Assembly (NCBI GenBank): GCA_963695805.1
Contig: CAVOHV010000002.1
Location: forward strand, 372,001-436,000
DNA length: 64,000 nucleotides
DNA from: DASUPK01 sp963695805
GTDB taxonomy: Bacteria > Actinomycetota > Thermoleophilia > Solirubrobacterales > 70-9
Direction of reading: 5' to 3'
In this document: in pieces, positions 16,459 to 24,821 of the stretch
How the letters are laid out: every line of letters begins with the position of its first letter
How positions within the stretch are numbered: position 1 is the stretch's first letter
Notes under the pieces: generated by a model
What the model saw: only the letters and a program-made list of their open reading frames with translations
The model's database searches: none
Told to the model about the DNA's origin: nothing
Made by a program: the position numbers and the translations under genes

Positions 16459-18015
16459 ATGGCTCGCAAATGGTGGACCCTGATCGCAGTCTCGGTGGCG
16501 ACCTTCATGTTGCTGCTCGACATCACGGTCGTCAACGTCGCGCTGCCGTCGATCCGCGATGACCTCGGTGGGAGCTTCAGCGACCTGCAGTGGGTCGTGG
16601 ACGCGTATGCCCTCACGCTCGCCGCGCTGGTCCTGACAGCCGGCTCGCTCGCCGACCGGTTCGGGCGGCGGCGATTGTTTGCTTGGGGGCTCGGCATCTT
16701 CTCGGCCGCCTCGCTGCTCTGCGCCCTGGCCCCGGACCCGACCTTCCTCAATGGGGCCCGAGCGCTCCAGGGGATCGGCGGCGCAGTGATGTTCGCGGTC
16801 TCCCTTGCGCTGCTGGCGCAGGAATTCCCAGCCGGCCGCGAGCGCGCCAACGCCATGGGCATCTACGGTGCCTCAATCGGCGTTGCCGTCGCGATCGGCC
16901 CGCTCGTCGGCGGCGCACTCACCGACGGCCTTGGCTGGCGCTCGATCTTCTATCTGAACGTGCCGATCGGGCTCGCCGCCATCGCCGTCACCTACGCGAG
17001 GCTCCGTGAGAGCCGCGACCCCAACGCGACCCGGGTCGACTGGCCGGGCGTCGCGACCTTCAGCGCGGCCCTCTTCATGCTGGTTCTGGCGATGGTTCGC
17101 GGGAACGACGAGGGCTGGGGCTCGACCCTGATCGTTTCCCTGTTCGCCGGCTCGGCGGCCCTGCTGGCCACATTCGTAGCGATCGAGAGCCGCGTGCGCG
17201 AGCCGATGCTGCCGCTTGGTTTCTTCAAGCGGCCGGCGTTCACGGGAGTTCAATTGGCTGCCTTCGCGATCTCCGCCTCGGCCTTCGCGCTCTTCCTCTA
17301 CATCGGCCTCTACCTGCAGAACTACCTCGGCTACACGCCGCTGCAGGCCGGGCTGCGCTACCTGCCGATCACGCTGGCGGCGTTCTTCCTCTCGCCCGTG
17401 GCGGCGATGCTCCTCACGAGGGTACCGGCTCGGATCCTGCTCAGTGTCGGGCTCGCGGTGTCGGGCTCGGGGCTGCTGCTGATGTCCGGGATCAGCGCGG
17501 ACTCGGAGTGGACGACCCTGCTCGGTGGATTCCTGGTCCTCGGCGCGGGCGTTGGGCTCCTCAACCCGGTGATCGGCGACGTCGCGCTCAGCGTGGTCCC
17601 GAAGGAGCGCAGCGGCATGGCCGCCGGCATCAACGACACCTTCCGCCAGGTGGGCGTCGCGGTCGGCGTGGCGGTCTGGGGCGCGATCTTCGTCGGCCAG
17701 GGCGCTGCCAAGGTGAGCGAGCTCACCGCAGGCACTGCCACTGCGAGCGGCGATCAGCCGCGCCATCTGGTCGAGGCCGCCTCCTCCGGCAGCCTGCACC
17801 AGGCACTGGCTTCGGTGCCGCAACAGGCTCAGCCGGCGGTTGAGCACGCCGCCCGCGAGGGCTTCCTCGCCGGGGTCAACGACGTGCTCACCCTTGGCGG
17901 CCTGGTCTGCCTCGCCGGCGCCGCCCTGGCGCTGTGGCTGGTTCGCGAGCGCGAGATCGAGCGCGAGCCGGTCGAGTCCGCCGGGCCGATTGCACCCGTG
18001 CCCGTGACGGATTAG
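16459..18015 (+). CDS. MFS drug exporter, DHA2 (EmrB/QacA) type
   Basis: A 518-residue, 14-helix exporter. Signatures: LLDITVVNVALPSIRDDL in helix 1, the loop GSLADRFGRRRLFAWG, and GPLVGGALTDGLGWRSIFYL in helix 5. A long extracytoplasmic loop before the last helix (TAGTATASGDQPRHLVEA) is typical. AAGGAGG precedes the ATG by 6 nt. Divergent from the ECF41 sigma gene and convergent with the TetR gene, with which its stop overlaps (18012-18015). Paralog of 13392-14966, so the region carries two drug exporters. Confidence 0.92.
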   Translation: MARKWWTLIAVSVATFMLLLDITVVNVALPSIRDDLGGSFSDLQWVVDAYALTLAALVLTAGSLADRFGRRRLFAWGLGIFSAASLLCALAPDPTFLNGARALQGIGGAVMFAVSLALLAQEFPAGRERANAMGIYGASIGVAVAIGPLVGGALTDGLGWRSIFYLNVPIGLAAIAVTYARLRESRDPNATRVDWPGVATFSAALFMLVLAMVRGNDEGWGSTLIVSLFAGSAALLATFVAIESRVREPMLPLGFFKRPAFTGVQLAAFAISASAFALFLYIGLYLQNYLGYTPLQAGLRYLPITLAAFFLSPVAAMLLTRVPARILLSVGLAVSGSGLLLMSGISADSEWTTLLGGFLVLGAGVGLLNPVIGDVALSVVPKERSGMAAGINDTFRQVGVAVGVAVWGAIFVGQGAAKVSELTAGTATASGDQPRHLVEAASSGSLHQALASVPQQAQPAVEHAAREGFLAGVNDVLTLGGLVCLAGAALALWLVREREIEREPVESAGPIAPVPVTD

Positions 18016-18611
18016 GGATGCAGGCCCAGGACTCCCGCGACGGCCCGCACGGCCAGCTCCTGGTCGTGCGGTGCCTGCCCGGCGACCGCGATGACCGCCC
18101 CTTCGAGGGCCCCCATAAAGGCCAACGCGGTCGTCCGGGCGGGCGGGCCGGGCGGGATCGACCCGTCTCTGCGGCCTGCGCTGACCAGGCGGCTGACGCG
18201 CTTGATTGCCGTCTCCATGATCCGCTCGATCTCTCGGCCGACCGGGTGGTCATGGCCGCTGAACTCGACCCGCAGCGCCATCACGACGCCCGCGACGTCA
18301 CGGCGGCAGAAGACGGCGTGGCCGCGGGCCAGTGCCAGCAGCTCGCCGAGGGGATCCGCCTCCTGCCTGGCCGGCTCGCCGACCTCGCGCATCCAGTTCT
18401 CATTCACCCAGTCGATCACCGCGAGGGCGAGGTCGGTCTTGTCCTTGAACTGGTGGTAGAGGGCCCCGCGCGTATAGCCCGCCTCACGCGCGACCTCTTC
18501 GAGGCGAAGGTGGCCGTAGCCGTAGCGGGAGAGGCCCCGCGCGGCCGCTTCCAGGAGGGCACTCCGGGTGCGTGCGCTTCGGTCCGCCTGGGTCAACGTA
18601 CGTACATGCAT
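18012..18611 (-). CDS. TetR/AcrR-family transcriptional regulator
   Basis: A 199-residue one-component repressor. The N-terminal helix-turn-helix is YGHLRLEEVAREAGYTRGAL followed by YHQFKDKTDLALAVIDW; the C-terminal ligand domain is helical. The first ATG (18609-18611) lies inside the palindrome at 18595-18622; a TTG at 18594-18596 is an alternative start. Divergent from the DUF2867 gene, whose promoter contains the same palindrome, so autoregulation and control of that gene are likely. Convergent with the DHA2 exporter gene. Confidence 0.92.
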   Translation of the reverse strand: MHVRTLTQADRSARTRSALLEAAARGLSRYGYGHLRLEEVAREAGYTRGALYHQFKDKTDLALAVIDWVNENWMREVGEPARQEADPLGELLALARGHAVFCRRDVAGVVMALRVEFSGHDHPVGREIERIMETAIKRVSRLVSAGRRDGSIPPGPPARTTALAFMGALEGAVIAVAGQAPHDQELAVRAVAGVLGLHP

Positions 18612-18622
18612 GTATGTATGTT
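18595..18622. promoter_or_regulatory. 28-bp palindromic operator of the TetR regulator
   Basis: Two 14-bp half sites, AACGTACGTACATG and the complement of CATGTATGTATGTT, match at 12 of 14 positions around a perfect core TACATGCATGTA (18603-18614). It lies between the divergent TetR gene and the DUF2867 gene (start 18628) and covers the first TetR ATG. Size and symmetry are typical of TetR operators. Confidence 0.75.
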
Positions 18623-18627
18623 ACGGT

Positions 18628-19224
18628 ATGGCGCGGATGGACACCCGGCTTCCCGACAGCGCCCACACCTCCCGCCCCTGGCGGATCCACGAGATCGCCC
18701 CGGACTTCCGCCTCGAGGACGTCTGGGGGCTGCCGACACCGGGTGGCCCCGATGATTTCGGTCTGCTGTTGGAGGGGTTCGCCTCGGGTGACCCTTCCCA
18801 TGACGACTCCCGCCTCGTACGCATCCTCTTCGCGCTCCGCTGGAAGGTCGGGGAGCTGCTCGGCTGGGACGGCCCGGACGCCGGCCTCGGCTCGAGAGTG
18901 CCGACGCTCCGCGACCGGATGCCGGCGGATCTGCGCGACGGCCCCTCCGGGCCGTCATTCGACGCGCTCCCCTTCAGACCCCTCTACCTGCTTGACGACG
19001 AGTGGGCCGCCGAGATCGCGAACCGGACCGTGCACGGCGTGCTCCACCTCGGCTGGGTCCCGGACGGGACTGGCGCTTACCGAGGCCAGATGGCCGTGCT
19101 GGTGAAGCCGAACAGGCTGCTCGGCAGGGGCTATCTGACCGCAATCCGGCCGTTCCGGCACCTGATCGTCTATCCGAGGATGCTGCGCCAGATCGGAGAG
19201 AGATGGCGGACGGCTACTAGCTGA
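18628..19224 (+). CDS. DUF2867-family protein
   Basis: A 198-residue protein of the DUF2867 type, often found fused to or near SDR-like NAD-binding proteins. Visible conserved pieces are DLRDGPSGPSFDALPFRPLY, LLDDEWAAEIANRTVHGVLHL, GWVPDGTGAYRGQMAVLVKP and FRHLIVYPRMLRQIGE. ATG 18628 (MARMDTRLPD) is the start; the frame before it reads through the operator. Divergent from the TetR gene and very likely its target. Biochemical activity unknown. Confidence 0.75.
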   Translation: MARMDTRLPDSAHTSRPWRIHEIAPDFRLEDVWGLPTPGGPDDFGLLLEGFASGDPSHDDSRLVRILFALRWKVGELLGWDGPDAGLGSRVPTLRDRMPADLRDGPSGPSFDALPFRPLYLLDDEWAAEIANRTVHGVLHLGWVPDGTGAYRGQMAVLVKPNRLLGRGYLTAIRPFRHLIVYPRMLRQIGERWRTATS

Positions 19225-19669
19225 CCCTGGTGTAGATCAGGTCGAAGTCGGTCTTCCAGCCGTCGCCCTCGTTGGCCTCCCACCGTCCCTCGATCCGGTT
19301 GCCGTCCTCGGAGATCTTTGCCGTGAAGCGCTGGTTGAAGGGCTCGCCCTCACGCCAGAGCTTCCACTGGCCGTCCCCGATGCTCATCTCGTAGACGCGG
19401 CAGACGTTCCGTTCGTCCGTGTAGAGCTGGAGGTAGGTGCCCTTGGCGGCGTCACAGCCGATGACGCAGACGCTGTCGGGCGCCTCGGGCATCTCGATCG
19501 TCGAGCGCTGGATCAGCAGCCGGTTGTCGGTGCCCTCGATCCACTCGAAGGTCGTCCTCGCCTCGCCGGGCCAGGGCTCGCCGCCCGGCGGGATCGCCTC
19601 CTGCGACCACTCGCCGACCAGTACCTCGAGCTCCCTTAGCGCCTGCTCGGCTGTCGGTTGATCGGTCAT
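19217..19669 (-). CDS. DUF1579/lipocalin-like small protein
   Basis: A 150-residue soluble protein with beta-rich pattern: VLVGEWSQEA, TTFEWIEGTDNRLLIQRST, YLQLYTDERNVCRVYEMS, GQWKLWREGEPFNQRFTAKI and GDGWKTDFDLIYTRV. The layout (GEW near the start, repeated W and Y strands, TDFDLIY end) resembles the DUF1579 barrel proteins, which may bind small ligands. Its 3' end overlaps the convergent DUF2867 gene by 8 bp. Divergent from the PPOX-like gene at 19707. Confidence 0.7.
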   Translation of the reverse strand: MTDQPTAEQALRELEVLVGEWSQEAIPPGGEPWPGEARTTFEWIEGTDNRLLIQRSTIEMPEAPDSVCVIGCDAAKGTYLQLYTDERNVCRVYEMSIGDGQWKLWREGEPFNQRFTAKISEDGNRIEGRWEANEGDGWKTDFDLIYTRVS

Positions 19670-19706
19670 CTCGCCTGATTTTTCCTGTTACCCGATAATC
19701 CCCCCA

Positions 19707-20162
19707 ATGAACGACGACCGGGACCAGGCGCTCGCCAGGGCGATCATCGACAAGAGCCTCTACATGGTCGTGTCCACCGCCGATCCATCGGGGCAGCCGT
19801 GGGCCTCGCCGGTCTACTTCGCCCATCACGACTACCGGGACTTCTTCTGGATCTCCCAGCCCGACGCGACCCACTCGGAGAATCTCCGGGAGCGGCGCGA
19901 GGTCGGCATCGCCATCTTCGACTCCTCGCAACCGATCGAGATCGGAGAGGGCGCCTACGTGCTCGGGGTCGCCCGCGAGCTCCCCGCGCACGAGACCGCC
20001 GAAGGGATCGAGATCTTCTCCAAGCGCTCGGTGAGCCACGGCGGCGAGGAGATCTCCGCGGAGGACGTCAGCCCGCCGGCCCGCCACCGCCTCTACCAGG
20101 CGACCGCCGAGGCCATCTACGTGCTCGACGACCACGATCACCGTGTCGAGGTGAGCCTCTGA
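19707..20162 (+). CDS. pyridoxamine 5'-phosphate oxidase-family flavoprotein
   Basis: A 151-residue split-barrel protein of the PPOX/FMN-binding family. The beginning SLYMVVSTADPSGQPWASPVYF and FFWISQPDATHSENLRE are characteristic of FMN- or F420-binding members; EVGIAIFDSSQP follows. Actinobacterial members often reduce F420- or flavin-dependent substrates. Its stop overlaps the next gene's probable CTG start (CTGA at 20159-20162), so the two are translationally coupled. Confidence 0.85.
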   Translation: MNDDRDQALARAIIDKSLYMVVSTADPSGQPWASPVYFAHHDYRDFFWISQPDATHSENLRERREVGIAIFDSSQPIEIGEGAYVLGVARELPAHETAEGIEIFSKRSVSHGGEEISAEDVSPPARHRLYQATAEAIYVLDDHDHRVEVSL

Positions 20163-21100
20163 AGGCCATCGTGATGCGCGAGGCGGGGGGTCCGGAGGTC
20201 CTCGAGCTGCAGGACGTCGAGCGTCCGGAACCGATCCAGACCGAGGTGCTGGTCCGGGTCACCGCCTCGGGAATCAATCCTGTCGACTGGAAGACCCGCC
20301 ACTACGGCGGCAACCCGAAGGCAGTGGGCGAGCCGCCTCTGATCCTCGGCTGGGACGTTGCGGGGGTGGTCGAGGAGCCAGGCGACCGCGAGACCCGCTT
20401 CGCCGTCGGCGACCGCGTCTTCGGCATGCCCTGGTTCCCGCGCCTGGCCCGCGCCTACGCCGAGTACGCCACTTCGCCCGCACGTCAGCTCGCCCGCACC
20501 CCCGACGGGCTCACCGACGAGCAGGCCGCCGGTCTGCCGCTCGCCGGGCTCACCGCCTGGCAGTCGCTGGTTGACCTCGCCGGAGTGGGCGAGGGTGACA
20601 GGGTCCTGATCCACGCGGCCGGCGGCGGCGTCGGCCACCTCGCCGTGCAGATCGCCAAGGCGCGCGGCGCGTATGTGATCGGCACCGCCCGCGCCACCAA
20701 TCACGACTTCCTCCGCGAACTCGGCGTCGACGAGCCGGTCGACTACACGACCACGCCGTGGGAGCAGACCGTCTCCGACGTCGACGTGGTCCTCGACCTG
20801 ATCGGCAGCGAGGACTACGGTCTCCGCTCACTGCAGACGCTGCGCGAGGGCGGGCTCTTGATCGCCGTTCCGGGCGGCGTTCGTGAGGCGGTGGCCACCG
20901 CCGCCGAGGAGCAGTCGAAGCGAACCAGTGGCATCCAGGTGGAGCCGGACTACTGCGCCCTCGAATCCCTCGCCGCGCTCGTCGACGAGGGAAAACTCAC
21001 TGTCAAGATCGACGAGACCTTTCCCCTCGCCCAGGCGGCCGAGGCGCATCGGCGCCTCGAGGAGGGCCGGGCGAGGGGCAAGATCGTCCTGATTCCCTGA
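20159..21100 (+). CDS. NADP-dependent quinone-oxidoreductase-like enzyme (MDR superfamily)
   Basis: A zinc-independent medium-chain dehydrogenase/reductase of about 313 residues. The GroES-like half contains VLVRVTASGINPVDWKTR and LILGWDVAGVV; the Rossmann half has IHAAGGGVGHLAVQIAKARG for NADPH. It probably reduces quinones or enals. The family starts with KAIVMREAGGPEVLEL, which here is preceded by CTG at 20159, overlapping the upstream TGA as CTGA behind a GAGGTGA ribosome site; GTG 20171 and ATG 20174 would remove four or five conserved residues. Confidence 0.88.
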   Translation: MKAIVMREAGGPEVLELQDVERPEPIQTEVLVRVTASGINPVDWKTRHYGGNPKAVGEPPLILGWDVAGVVEEPGDRETRFAVGDRVFGMPWFPRLARAYAEYATSPARQLARTPDGLTDEQAAGLPLAGLTAWQSLVDLAGVGEGDRVLIHAAGGGVGHLAVQIAKARGAYVIGTARATNHDFLRELGVDEPVDYTTTPWEQTVSDVDVVLDLIGSEDYGLRSLQTLREGGLLIAVPGGVREAVATAAEEQSKRTSGIQVEPDYCALESLAALVDEGKLTVKIDETFPLAQAAEAHRRLEEGRARGKIVLIP

Positions 21101-21101
21101 C

Positions 21102-21683
21102 TTAGGCGCGCTCGTAGATCTGCACCCGGATGCCGTCGGAACCGACGCCGCGGTCCTCGACCAGCTCCAGCTTGCGGCGCGGGACTCCGTCGGCGAACAG
21201 CCGCTTGCCGGAGCCGAGGATCGTCGGGAAGACCATCAGGTTCCACTGGTCGACGAGATCGTTCTCGACCAGGGTCTTCACCAGGGTCGCGCTCCCCGCG
21301 ACCTGGATGTCGCGGTCGTACTGACCCTTCAGCTTCTCGACCTCCTCGGGGACGTTCCCGGAGATCACGTGCGCGTTTTGCCATCCGGGGTCATTGATGG
21401 TCGTGGAGACGACGTACTTGGGCATGCTGTTGATCTTCTCGGCGAAGCCGCCCTCGTCCTCATCGCCCGCACGCTCCGGCCACGCCGCCGCGAAGCCCTC
21501 GTAGGTCACCCGGCCGAACAGCCCTGCGTCGGCGTCGTTCAGCTCGTCCATCTTGAACTGGTCGCCGTCCTCGCCGCGGTCGTATTCGAAGCTCCAGCCG
21601 CCGTACTCGTAGTCCTCGGAACCGCCCGGATCCTCGATCACGCCGTCGAGCGAGATGAATTCGGTGACGACAATCTTGCCCAT
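21102..21683 (-). CDS. dihydrofolate-reductase-like (RibD C-terminal) protein
   Basis: A 193-residue reductase of the RibD_C/DHFR-like superfamily, starting GKIVVTEFISLDGVIEDPGG. NADPH-binding is suggested by YVVSTTINDPGWQNAHVIS and VAGSATLVKTLVENDLVD, and PTILGSGKRLFADGVPRRKL is diagnostic. Stand-alone members are reductases of unknown substrate. Downstream of the SRPBCC and ArsR genes on the same strand, a recurrent trio in actinobacteria. A second, diverged homolog is at 24822-25346. Confidence 0.88.
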   Translation of the reverse strand: MGKIVVTEFISLDGVIEDPGGSEDYEYGGWSFEYDRGEDGDQFKMDELNDADAGLFGRVTYEGFAAAWPERAGDEDEGGFAEKINSMPKYVVSTTINDPGWQNAHVISGNVPEEVEKLKGQYDRDIQVAGSATLVKTLVENDLVDQWNLMVFPTILGSGKRLFADGVPRRKLELVEDRGVGSDGIRVQIYERA

Positions 21684-21738
21684 CTGTTTCCTCCTGTTCG
21701 TTCGAAGTCGGTGATAAAGACGACTGAGATCCGCGGGG

Positions 21739-22200
21739 CTAATCGGTTGCCAGGCGCTCGGCGAGGCGCTCGAAGAAGCCCGACCAGCCCTCCGCCGCCC
21801 GCCGGTAGCCGTCGGGGGACATGTGGCCGCCGCTCTGCTGGAAGAGCATCTCGGTCCGATCCAAGTCGATCTCGGTGAGGACGACTGTGCAGGTGTCGTA
21901 GATGTGCCCGTCGGGCTGATCGGTCACGGTGAAGACGAGGCGCTCGGGCTCCTCCACCTCGAGGTACTCGCCGTCCCAGTGGATCTCGCCGCGCTGGGCG
22001 TGCATCACCATGCTCCACCGACCTCCGGGCCGCACATCCATAGACACCGTGTCGAGTGGGACCTTGCCGGTCGGCCCGCCGTACCAGTCGGCGAAACGCT
22101 CGGGCTCGGTCCACTCGCGCCAGACCTCCAGGCGAGGCGCCTCGAAGGTCCAGGTGAGCTCGATGTCCGGCCCGCCGTTGCCGCCGGATTCCTCAGTCAC
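21739..22200 (-). CDS. SRPBCC (AHSA1-like) protein
   Basis: A 153-residue START-like fold protein: IELTWTFEAPRLEVWREWTE, ERFADWYGGPTGKV, DVRPGGRWSMVMHAQRGEIH, and EEPERLVFTVTDQPDG. The helix-grip cavity may bind a hydrophobic ligand. GTG start at 22200. It overlaps the upstream ArsR gene by 8 bp, so it is the direct partner of that regulator, as commonly seen for ArsR-SRPBCC operons. Confidence 0.9.
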   Translation of the reverse strand: MTEESGGNGGPDIELTWTFEAPRLEVWREWTEPERFADWYGGPTGKVPLDTVSMDVRPGGRWSMVMHAQRGEIHWDGEYLEVEEPERLVFTVTDQPDGHIYDTCTVVLTEIDLDRTEMLFQQSGGHMSPDGYRRAAEGWSGFFERLAERLATD

Positions 22201-22528
22201 GGGACGCCTTCCGCCCGGAGCGCAGCCGCTCGTCCATCCGCCCGAAGCCGCTCTCCCAGAACCCTCGGTAGCCCTCGACCCAGTCGGCGACCTGCTTCAG
22301 GGGCGTTCCCTCGAGGTGGGAGGGACGAAGCTGCGCCGTCCGCCCGCGCGTGATCAGGCCGGCGCCCTCCAGCACCTTGAGGTGTTTGGAGACAGCCTGG
22401 ATGCTGATCGGCAGTGGCTCGGCAAGCTCGCTCACGGTCGCGTCGCCCGAGGCTAACCGCCCGAGGATCGCCCTGCGGGTCGGGTCGGCGAGGGCGGCGA
22501 AGGTGCGGTCGAGCTGAACCGTCGTCAT
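22193..22528 (-). CDS. ArsR-family transcriptional regulator
   Basis: A 111-residue winged-helix repressor without obvious metal-binding cysteines. The HTH covers FAALADPTRRAILGRLASGD, ATVSELAEPLPISIQAVSKH and LKVLEGAGLITRGRTAQLRP. Of three ATGs, 22526-22528 (MTTVQLDRTFAALAD) matches the family; those at 22549 and 22573 add unrelated residues. First gene of the ArsR-SRPBCC-DHFR-like operon, which it probably autoregulates. Divergent from the FAD-oxidase gene. Confidence 0.9.
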   Translation of the reverse strand: MTTVQLDRTFAALADPTRRAILGRLASGDATVSELAEPLPISIQAVSKHLKVLEGAGLITRGRTAQLRPSHLEGTPLKQVADWVEGYRGFWESGFGRMDERLRSGRKASRD

Positions 22529-22695
22529 CGGCGTCGAATTAAACCACATGGTTGAATACACGGGCTTAATCAACTCCGAGCGATGAGTATTTGGGCCGCG
22601 GATCGTCTTTTCCTAGAGCGCGACCAACCCGGGAGCGAGCTAACTGTCACCTTCCGGCGCCCCCATTCGTCGTACCGGTAAAGAAAGGAGTCGTC

Positions 22696-24081
22696 ATGCC
22701 ATCAACCTCCGAACAAGCACAGGACATTCCCACCGACAAACTTCGCTCTCAGCTCGACGGCGAGCTCGTCACGCCCGAGGATTCCTCCTACGACAAGGCG
22801 CGCCACGTCTTCTTCAAGGGGATCGACCGGCGGCCGCTCGCGGTGGCGCGGGTAGCCGATGCCGACGACGTCGTGCGCGTCGTGACCGCCGCGCGGGAGA
22901 CCGGCCTGGAGCTCGCGGTTCGCAGCGGTGGCCACAGCCGCGCCGGCTACGGGACCTCCGACGGCGGGCTCGTCATCGACCTCTCAGGCATGAACTCGAT
23001 CGAGATCGATGAGGAGGAACGCTCCGCCTGGGTCGGAACCGGGGCAACGGCCGCGCAGTACACGGTCGCCACCGGCGAGCACGGGCGCGTCACCGGCCTT
23101 GGCGACGCAGGTTCGGTCGGGATCGGTGGCATCACCCTCGCCGGTGGCATCGGATTCCTGGCCCGCAGGAACGGATTGACCATCGACGATCTGCTGGCGG
23201 CCGAGGTGGTCACCGCCGACGGTGAGGTGGTTCAGGCGAGCGAGAAGTCCGAGCCCGAGCTGTTCTGGGCGATCCGCGGGGGCGAGTCGAACTTCGGCGT
23301 CGCAACTCGGCTCCAGCTGCGACTGCACGAGATCTCGGAGATCGTCGGCGGGATGCTGATCCTCCCGGCCACCCCGGAGACGATCACCGGCTTTCTCGAG
23401 GCGGCTGATGCGGCCCCCGAGGAGCTCTCGACCATCGCGAACATCATGATCGCGCCGCCGATGCCGTTCCTTCCGGAGGCGGCGCACGGCAAGCCGGTCG
23501 TCATGGCTCTGATGGCCTACGTCGGCCCACCCGATCAGGCCGAGGGCGTGATCGCTCCCTTCCGCGCCCTCGCTGAGCCGCTCGCCGACATGCTGCGGCC
23601 GATGCGCTACCCAGAGCTCTACGAGGGCCCGGAACAGGAGCCTCAGTTCGGGGCCGGCACGAATTTCTTCGCCGACTCGCTCGATGCGGAAGCCGCGGAG
23701 GGGATCCTCGAGTGGCTGCCCAAGTCGACAGCGCCGATGAGGGCCGTCCAGATCCGGGTCCTCGGAGGAGCGATGGCCCGGACGCCGAACGATGCAACGG
23801 CTTTCGCCCACCGCGATGGAGGCATGCTCGTGAACGTCGCGGCGATGTATATGGACCCTGCCGAGAAGGAGACCCACGACGGCTGGGTCGAGGGTATTGC
23901 CCGCGCCCTGGGCAAGAACGGCGCGGGCGGGTACGTCGGCTTCCTCGGCGACGACGACGAGGAGACCATCCGCGCGGCCTATCCGGGCGGAAACTGGGAG
24001 CGGCTCCGCGGCCTGAAGCGCCGCTACGACCCGGACAACCTCTTCCGCCTAAACCACAACATCCCGCCGGCTGACGGGTGA
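22696..24081 (+). CDS. FAD-linked oxidoreductase (berberine bridge enzyme-like)
   Basis: A 461-residue PCMH-type flavoenzyme. The flavin-attaching His is in AVRSGGHSRAGYGTSDG; GITLAGGIGFLARRNGLTID and LFWAIRGGESNFGV complete the FAD domain, and YDPDNLFRLNHNIPP is the BBE-type C-terminus. The second covalent site (Cys of bicovalent enzymes) is absent (GLGDAGSVGIGG), so FAD is probably attached only through His. Start ATG 22696 has AAAGGAG five bases upstream. Paralog of 25348-26694. It oxidises an unknown alcohol or phenolic substrate. Confidence 0.92.
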   Translation: MPSTSEQAQDIPTDKLRSQLDGELVTPEDSSYDKARHVFFKGIDRRPLAVARVADADDVVRVVTAARETGLELAVRSGGHSRAGYGTSDGGLVIDLSGMNSIEIDEEERSAWVGTGATAAQYTVATGEHGRVTGLGDAGSVGIGGITLAGGIGFLARRNGLTIDDLLAAEVVTADGEVVQASEKSEPELFWAIRGGESNFGVATRLQLRLHEISEIVGGMLILPATPETITGFLEAADAAPEELSTIANIMIAPPMPFLPEAAHGKPVVMALMAYVGPPDQAEGVIAPFRALAEPLADMLRPMRYPELYEGPEQEPQFGAGTNFFADSLDAEAAEGILEWLPKSTAPMRAVQIRVLGGAMARTPNDATAFAHRDGGMLVNVAAMYMDPAEKETHDGWVEGIARALGKNGAGGYVGFLGDDDEETIRAAYPGGNWERLRGLKRRYDPDNLFRLNHNIPPADG

Positions 24082-24097
24082 GCCCGCTTTCGTGGTC

Positions 24098-24532
24098 TCA
24101 GAGCCAGCTGATCCCGGCACGCTCGGACACGTCCGCGTAGGCGTCCGGTCCGAGGGTGCCGTTCCGCTCGGCTTCGGCGAGGTCGCGGAAGAACTGCTCG
24201 AAGCCGCCCGGGGTGAGCACGACCAGCTCGCGGCCGACTCCCGGTTCGACCCGGCGCTGGGCGTGGGGGACGCCCCGCGGGGCGAAGATCGCCTCGCCCG
24301 GCCCGAGCGTGAACTCCCGCCCGCCGAGCGTGATGATGTGCTCGCCCTCGACGATGTAGAAGAGCTCGTCCTCGCGGCTGTGGACGTGCAACGGGGTGTC
24401 GACCATGGGCGGGACCTCCTCGAGGACCGTCATCGCTCCGCCGGAGTCCTCGGCGCTCACCCGGATCACGACGGTCACGTCGCCGAAGACGAGCTTCTCT
24501 TCGCGCGGATGCTCGCTCGTTCCCTCTCCCAC
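24098..24532 (-). CDS. cupin-domain protein
   Basis: A 144-residue cupin. The first motif is MVDTPLHVHSREDELFYIVE with H, H and E ligands; the second is GEAIFAPRGVPHAQR. The C-terminal helix FEQFFRDLAEAERNGTLGPD is usual for a group of actinobacterial cupins. Convergent with the FAD-oxidase gene at 22696 and divergent from the short VOC gene. Function unknown; perhaps a quercetinase-like or sugar-isomerase-like fold. Confidence 0.85.
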   Translation of the reverse strand: MGEGTSEHPREEKLVFGDVTVVIRVSAEDSGGAMTVLEEVPPMVDTPLHVHSREDELFYIVEGEHIITLGGREFTLGPGEAIFAPRGVPHAQRRVEPGVGRELVVLTPGGFEQFFRDLAEAERNGTLGPDAYADVSERAGISWL

Positions 24533-24564
24533 GAGGGGGACGATAAAGACGTAGGGTGCGCCCC

Positions 24565-24741
24565 ATGCTCGACCACGTCGGGATCAACGTCTCCGAGTAC
24601 GAGCGCAGCCGCGACTTCTACTCCAGGGCGCTCGAGCCCCTCGGCTACTCGCTGCTGATGGAGCCGGCGGAGCGGCACGGGGCTTTCGTGCGCGATCCGG
24701 ACGGCAACAACATCGAGGTCGTCTACCACAAGCCCGAGTAG
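24565..24741 (+). CDS. miniature VOC (glyoxalase-like) protein with internal deletion
   Basis: A 58-residue ORF that begins like a normal VOC protein (MLDHVGINVSEYERSRDFYS, then RALEPLGYSLLMEP) and ends like one (GAFVRDPDGNNIEVVYHKPE). Related stand-alone proteins are about 120-130 residues; the middle roughly 65 residues are missing without loss of frame. The metal-ligand Glu at the end and the first His are kept. It may be a deletion remnant or a half-fold that dimerises. The GTG nine bases upstream is an alternative start. Confidence 0.65.
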   Translation: MLDHVGINVSEYERSRDFYSRALEPLGYSLLMEPAERHGAFVRDPDGNNIEVVYHKPE

Positions 24742-24821
24742 CGGGCGCGAGGGCTCGCTGAGGGCGCGATGAGTTTGCGGGCTTCGGGACGTCTGTAGGT
24801 CGAGTCGCTGAAAGGAGCCGG

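Noticed and set aside
18600..18622. CRISPR-like short tandem repeat (GTAT/GTAC units)
   Set aside because: It is one palindrome between divergent genes, with no spacers.
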